Assembly (NCBI GenBank): GCA_949130495.1 | Contig: OX422221.1 | Span: 29,214,917-29,278,916 of the forward strand | From: Sambucus nigra | Lineage: Eukaryota > Streptophyta > Magnoliopsida > Dipsacales > Adoxaceae | DNA: 64,000 bases | Reading direction: 5' to 3' | In this document: piece after piece, positions 59,619 through 64,000 of the stretch | How positions within the stretch are numbered: position 1 is the first letter of the stretch | Layout of the letters: each line of letters starts with the position of its first letter | Position numbers and translations under genes: made by a program | Notes under the pieces: model-generated | Database searches by the model: none | What the model was told of the DNA's origin: nothing | Seen by the model: only the letters and a program-made list of their open reading frames with translations

Positions 59619-59910
59619 CACACCTCTCTAAATCGCTATCATAAGGGAAGTTGCGTGTGTATGGTGAAGCCCCCTGACAAATTAACGCAGGGTGGATATA
59701 GTCCTATAGGCCATATGAGCGTTTGTTGTATTTTTTTTCTGCGCTGGTTAGGAGATTTCGGGTGTGATCTTGACTATCACGCAGGCATATGGCCACTTCC
59801 CGACGTCTTGCGATGTAGGATCCCAGGTTGTCTTGATGATAGGCCCTGGAAGATGATAGCCATTTAGGGGCGCGCACAGTGCGGAAACCCAGACGAGCGG
59901 TCTTAGAACG
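59619..59910 (+). repeat. Conserved ~280-bp structured block, copy 3
   Basis: Matches copies 1 and 2. Inverted repeat at 59709-59717 / 59786-59794. Confidence 0.78.
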
Positions 59911-60410
59911 CGTTTTATTAAAGCAATTCATGATAATGGATTGGCTTTAATTACATTTCCTGGATATAGGAAGGGAAATGGGTTATATGGTTTGGCTTCG
60001 GTAACACCTCCCGGATGGAAGAAGGGATGTGGAAGCAAATGATATGATCAAAGCATTTTTATGATAATTAAAATGGCTTTGAATACATTTCCTGAATATA
60101 AAAAGGGAAATGGGATATTTTGAAACGAAAAAGCATTTTTATGATAATAAAATTGGCTTTTAAAAAGAGATATGATTTGTTAAAGCAATTCATGATAATG
60201 AATTGGCTTTTAAATACATTTCCTGGATATGAGAAGGGAAATTGAAAGTTTTGAGAAAAATGAAAAGTATTGATAAATACTTTGTATATGAATCCTCAGT
60301 CCGGGAGATAGATTCGGAAATATATGGAAATATGTATATATAAATGGATGAATCGAGTACCGAGGGTCTAATGGATCCCGATGATCGACCTTGTCGCATA
60401 GTAGTGTATA

Positions 60411-60450
60411 GGGGGGTTCCTTGTTTGGATTTCTCTTAGCGAGACACCCC
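60411..60450 (+). other. Hairpin motif, copy 5 (3' LTR)
   Basis: The outer stem GGGGT/ACCCC is kept. The inner part reads TCTC-TTAGC-GAGA, forming a different 4-bp stem. Confidence 0.6.
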
Positions 60451-60608
60451 ACGCACGAATATGGCACTTTGTTGAGACTGGGGAGAAGTTTAATCCTTAG
60501 TGCTCTAATATTAGTATTTCTTGTGGTATACATATTTATTTATATATATATTCTGTACTGAGGGACTGGTGGATCTCGACGATCGACCGTGCCGCGTAGT
60601 AGTGTATC

Positions 60609-60649
60609 GGGGGGGTTCCTTGTTTGGATTTCTCTTCGCGAGACACCCC
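60609..60649 (+). other. Hairpin motif, copy 6 (3' LTR)
   Basis: The outer stem GGGGT/ACCCC is kept; the inner part is TCTC-TTCGC-GAGA. Confidence 0.6.
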
Positions 60650-60951
60650 ACGCACGAACATGGCATAGCGTTGAGACTGGGGTGAATTTTAGCCCTTAGT
60701 ACATTCCTTGGACTATCTAGGATTGATAGTGGGTTGGTGATAGACTAGTTTAGCACGATAGCTTGACTAGGAGATTTAGAGGGATGCGCTAGGAGTACAC
60801 TGTTAGAAGAGAGGTGAGGGGTATCTCATGGGAGTGCCATACCAAACTTAAATATGAGATAAAACCTTTTTCAAAATAATAAGGCATTTATGCACTTGCT
60901 AAATATTTTCAAAACTCGGGCTCTGACCCGTTTATCTACTTTTCCTTTCTT

Positions 60952-60990
<39 letters not shown>

Positions 60991-61421
60991 TGTCCAGACA
61001 CAGGGACGCCTGGATGGAACTTCCTTCGAGTCAGACGTCAGCTGCAGCAGCTGTGGATGCGTGCAGGATTTTCAGTAGACGCTTCCATTCTTGTAATCTA
61101 GATAGGAGGTATTGTATAAACATTCGGGCCAATGGTCCAACTGCATTTATTTATTCTTTTAGTACATCATTCGATATGGTTGTATATTTTGACCGAGTGT
61201 TCGGTTACTTTATTTCATTTACGCATAAACTGTGTGGATGTTTTATTTATTGTTGTTAAAAAGAGTAGTAAAGTTAAAAATTTTGACACCGGCCTAATAG
61301 GTTATTAGTAATTAAATGGATTTTCGACAGTGGTACTAAGAATGATCCATATGAGACTCCTGTTTTAGTTTAATATTGGAGTGATCGTCCGGTATCTTAT
61401 TAGGCGGGTTGTCTCACCTAA

Positions 61422-61619
61422 ACACCTGGTAGGATTTTTAAAAGTGGATATGTGGGGTTCACCATCAATCAGACAAGGCTAGATTGTCTTGGGGTGTCTC
61501 CTCCTTTTGGAGGCTTGTAAGCTCTCAGTTCCTATTAATCATGTCCTAAATTTTGTAGATGCCACGAGTGAGGCGTTTTCACTCCTATATATTTGATAAA
61601 TATTTCATTAAAAAAAATA
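61422..61619 (+). pseudogene. 5'-truncated LINE, second piece with 3' UTR and poly(A)
   Basis: Once the CCTAA duplication is collapsed, the frame from 51997 continues as HLVGFLKVDMWGSPSIRQG-stop, the typical end of the RNase H-bearing LINE protein. A short 3' UTR (TCCTTTTGGAGGCTTGTAAG) and a poly(A) tail (61610-61617) follow. The surrounding copia LTR resumes right after, with an imperfect, possibly decayed target-site duplication (GTCAAATCAATT near 51627 versus GTCGTTAATCGATT near 61621). Confidence 0.75.
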
Positions 61620-61805
61620 GTCGTTAATCGATTTTAACCAACATCTTATTTATTCCTTGATTCTCACAATTAATTTATTTGATACTCTACTGGATTATAA
61701 AATTTACCATCTAAGTTTACTAGTAGAAATAAATACATATGAGTCTATCAAGGGGGTATCATAATCCAATATCTTCCTAGGACACGAATTCCTCTCAAAT
61801 ATGAT
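61620..61805 (-). mobile_element. Copia-type LTR copy 2, right piece
   Basis: It aligns to 41760-41945 (TTATTTATTCCTTGATxxT, TTTGATACTCTACTGGAT, TATCATAATCCAATATC) and completes the copy interrupted at 51639. Confidence 0.68.
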
Positions 61806-61969
61806 TTCGAACCTGTTGAGAAATTAATAAGAACTGAGAACCCTCTTCGTGGACTTAGGTAGTTTCCAAACCACGTAAATTATTATGTTGTGAGCATCTA
61901 TTATATTATTTTTATTTTTAGCATTCTAGAAATACTTTATTGTGATTTCTTGTACTCATATTTTTCATT

Positions 61970-62460
61970 TGTCACAGCGCATAATGAACTACGTAGGCTT
62001 TGATCTCAGCACTCCTCGGGTACGTAGGCATGATATCAAAGCTTCCCTTGTGAGAACAAGCCTCCTCAATATGTCTCTTAATATATTTCTTTACAGATAT
62101 GCTTCTATCTCTCACATTTCACGACCTATGAGATATCCACTTATCTCAAACTATAACGTCTCACATACATCAACACAACGTAAAAGCTCAAATGCACACA
62201 ACTGAACTACATATGCTTTGATCTCATGGCCACACGAGTATGTAAGAGCAATACCGAGTCCTTGTCATGAGCATGAGCCTCGATAATATGTCTCTCGATA
62301 TGTTGTCTCTACTGACACTCCTCTATCTCTCACCTCTATTTTCTCTCCTCCTATGAGATATCAAACTATCTCATGTCATGACTCCTCATGCATATCTACA
62401 TAACACAAATACTCAAAAACATATACACATACTCTAACAACCTCTTATTATAAATGTCGA
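61970..62460 (+). repeat. 218-bp duplication with paired TACGTAGGC motif
   Basis: CTACGTAGGCTTTGATCTC … CTCGGGTACGTAGGCA (about 61990) and CTACATATGCTTTGATCTC … CGAGTATGTAAGAGCA (about 62208) are followed by matching AATATGTCTCT and CTATGAGATATC segments. Similar to the LTR/leader motif of Tat-type plant elements (inference). Confidence 0.6.
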
Positions 62461-62924
62461 GTCTTTTCGCACCCCTTCACACATATACTTACGGCCACCC
62501 ATTACCCAAATTCACCTTTACACACAATCACTCTTGTGTACCCAGGCCGATTTAGTGACATTCATACACCTCTCACTATCACCATTTTTATACCTAAGCA
62601 CCTATCTACATTTTAAGGGATTCTCAAACTAAGGTCTCTCAATACATTGTAAGATAAACTAAAAAGTCATCTTAAATGTAAAAATTGATAATAAGTATAT
62701 AGACAAGGAAGCATAAAGAACAAGTGGGTTTCCTAATACCTTCCCCACTCGTAACCAAATTCTCGAACCCAATCTCTGGATCATTCACAGGCCTCAAACT
62801 GCCTTGGGCTTAGCTCGAAAGGGCTAACCTGGACCATTTTTTTGTTTTTATATAATACAAACTGGAAAATCTAAACAGTCAACCCCTCGCATGAAAATTT
62901 TGGCATAGGCCTAAGAAGGGGAAT
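62461..62924 (+). other. Probable Tat-type LTR/leader sequence
   Basis: No gene. The string GGGTTTCCTAATACCTTCCC (about 62727-62746) followed by CACTCGTAACC recalls leader sequence of plant Tat elements. This is from memory of the family and is uncertain. Confidence 0.35.
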
Positions 62925-64000
62925 TGTAACACCCCGCTTAAAATAATAACGGGTGGCCAGCCCTATACTAAATTAAATCAGGAGTTTCAGATGGTCCGGT
63001 CTCAACATCAACTGTCGGTACTATATAATATGGGACTAACTACCCGATATCATACAAGCGAGATGTTAAAATTAAATAAAACACACCATAACTAACGAAC
63101 CAACATTATAACTACTAATAAGGAAAAGAAAGATGCATACTAGAATGATGATAAATAAAATGAATAACTACAAATGAGTATGCTACAAAGAAATAAACCC
63201 GAATAAGTTTTCGGGTCACAGCCAATACAATAACTGAAATGGAATAAATATAAATATATATATAAATATACCTTGGGTACAAACCCGATATACAACATGA
63301 ATCCTACCTAGAATTTTAAAAGTAGGAAGAGACTACATTCTCCATCCCGTAACAATCTGCACCTGTCACGGCTCCCAAGACTCTGGATAGAAAGTCATCC
63401 GGCATCCATGCGGTAGGATACCTGTAGTAATATATATATATATATATAAGCAGGAGAGAAAAGTAAAGGGGTCAGAGCTCGAGTGTGAAAAATATTTAGC
63501 ACGTGTGTTAACCGTGCATAATAAATATCAGTGCACTTATTTCATAATTAAAGTGGAATCGCACTCTCGTGGAATCCCAACTCACCTCTCATCTAACGGC
63601 GCGCACCTATTCGCGTCTTCAGATTTTAGTTAAATTACCCCAATTATTAGAACAACCTAACTTACCATAGGCCTAGCCTATACCCACGAGATTTGATTTC
63701 CTGTCATAACCCAAGAATCCACTATTTCTAAACATTCTTAATTAATTACAAACATAAACGTTATATTATACTTAATGGATTCCGGTTTATAATTTAATTA
63801 ATTAAAATTCTTAATAAGTTACCCATATACGTTTGGGTTAAATCATATAATTTAATTTCTAACTAATAGGCATACAAAATTTATTAACGACAAAACTCCT
63901 CTCCAATCTCAACGTCACGCTACGTTTCGTACGTGGGGTGTCTCGCAAAGCGAAATCCAAACAAGGAACCACCCCGTTACACTACTCCTTGTCAACGTCG
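62925..64000 (-). mobile_element. Partial large gypsy LTR, minus strand, cut by the window end
   Basis: On + it starts TGTAACACCCCGC and GGGTGGCCAGCCC. The reverse complement matches the end of the solo LTR at 903-3577 (GGGCTGGCCACCCC … GCGGGTTGTCACA) and the CTCGGGCTCTGACCC region of the LARD-like LTR. It holds (TA)n at 63430-63448 and the hairpin motif at 63934. No PBS adjoins at 62925. Confidence 0.72.
63934..63975 (-). other. Hairpin motif, copy 7 (minus strand)
   Basis: On -: GGGGTG … TTCCTTGTTTGGATT TCGC-TTT-GCGA GA CACCCC. The outer stem GGGGTG/CACCCC is perfect over 6 bp. Confidence 0.7.

Larger units (their letters stand above)
51998..61416 (+). mobile_element. Complete non-autonomous gypsy-type element with very long LTRs (LARD-like)
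   Basis: 5' LTR 51998-55596, 3' LTR 58036-61416, internal region 55597-58035. A perfect 5-bp duplication, CCTAA, lies at 51993-51997 and 61417-61421. A perfect tRNA(Met) PBS and a PPT are present, but the 2.4-kb internal region has no gag or pol, so mobilisation would need proteins in trans. It sits inside a LINE fragment whose two parts rejoin across it. Confidence 0.95.
58036..61416 (+). repeat. 3' LTR (3381 bp) of the LARD-like element
   Basis: It is collinear with the 5' LTR but lacks about 260 bp corresponding to 53291-53553. It carries two small extra segments: about 18 bp near 58357 and about 20 bp at 59275-59300, which includes a second GGTCGACCGCG. It ends GTTGTCTCA. Confidence 0.94.

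Noticed and set aside
55084..61259. Matching ORFs in 55084-55439 and 60890-61259
   Set aside because: Both lie within the paired LTR 3' ends and change length with a (TA)n tract; there are no protein features.

Overview
This window is plant nuclear DNA made almost entirely of transposable-element sequence. The evidence is plant-type Ty1/copia and Ty3/gypsy gag and pol domains, PBS sequences of the initiator-tRNA(Met) type (TGGTATCAGAGC) and of the TGGCGCC type, long LTRs that start TGTAACACCC or TGTAACAACC, a truncated LINE, many microsatellites, and high A+T content with no bacterial-style operons. I found no intact host gene. The species cannot be fixed from the sequence; a flowering plant, probably a dicot, is my inference.

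Layout. 1-4.1 kb: a decayed, intron-bearing coding region on + that is split by a solo LTR (903-3577, 5-bp target-site duplication GGTAT). 4.8-7.8 kb: a 49-bp tandem array, a perfect 58-bp palindrome, a Tat-like gag remnant on - and its TGGCGCC-type PBS. 8.5-10.2 kb: two tandem arrays (about 170 bp and exactly 48 bp). 10.8-18.5 kb: a decayed copia gag-only element with pieces of LTR, probably interrupted by another LTR. 18.5-37.3 kb: a non-coding gypsy element on - whose 5' LTR was split by a copia element (21252-34007, TSD AATAT), which was itself split by a second copia element of the same family (23533-31994, TSD TCTAT). 37.3-38.0 kb: a gypsy RNase H remnant. 38.0-44.3 kb: a copia LTR and reverse-oriented copia pol remnant, interrupted by a 3.1-kb solo LTR. 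44.4-48.7 kb: a Tat-like pol remnant followed by an antisense ORF remnant and a PPT/LTR. 48.7-51.6 kb: a 0.58-kb tandem duplication and a second copy of the copia LTR. 51.6-61.6 kb: a 5'-truncated LINE split by a structurally complete 9.4-kb non-autonomous gypsy element (51998-61416, TSD CCTAA, LTRs of 3.6 and 3.4 kb, no gag or pol). 61.6-64 kb: Tat-like LTR/leader sequence and the end of another large LTR on -.

How the parts relate. The inner copia element still shows gag, protease, integrase, reverse transcriptase and RNase H, but with several stops and frameshifts. Its outer host and the 11.5-kb element keep only gag and would depend on such a polymerase in trans. The large gypsy elements carry no protein genes; what they conserve is non-coding. 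The most interesting signals are there: a roughly 40-nt hairpin that recurs at seven places with apparent compensatory changes, a roughly 280-bp block with a conserved internal inverted repeat shared by otherwise diverged LTRs, and clusters of self-complementary motifs that differ between LTR families. A likely gene-conversion tract between the two nested copia elements is also visible.
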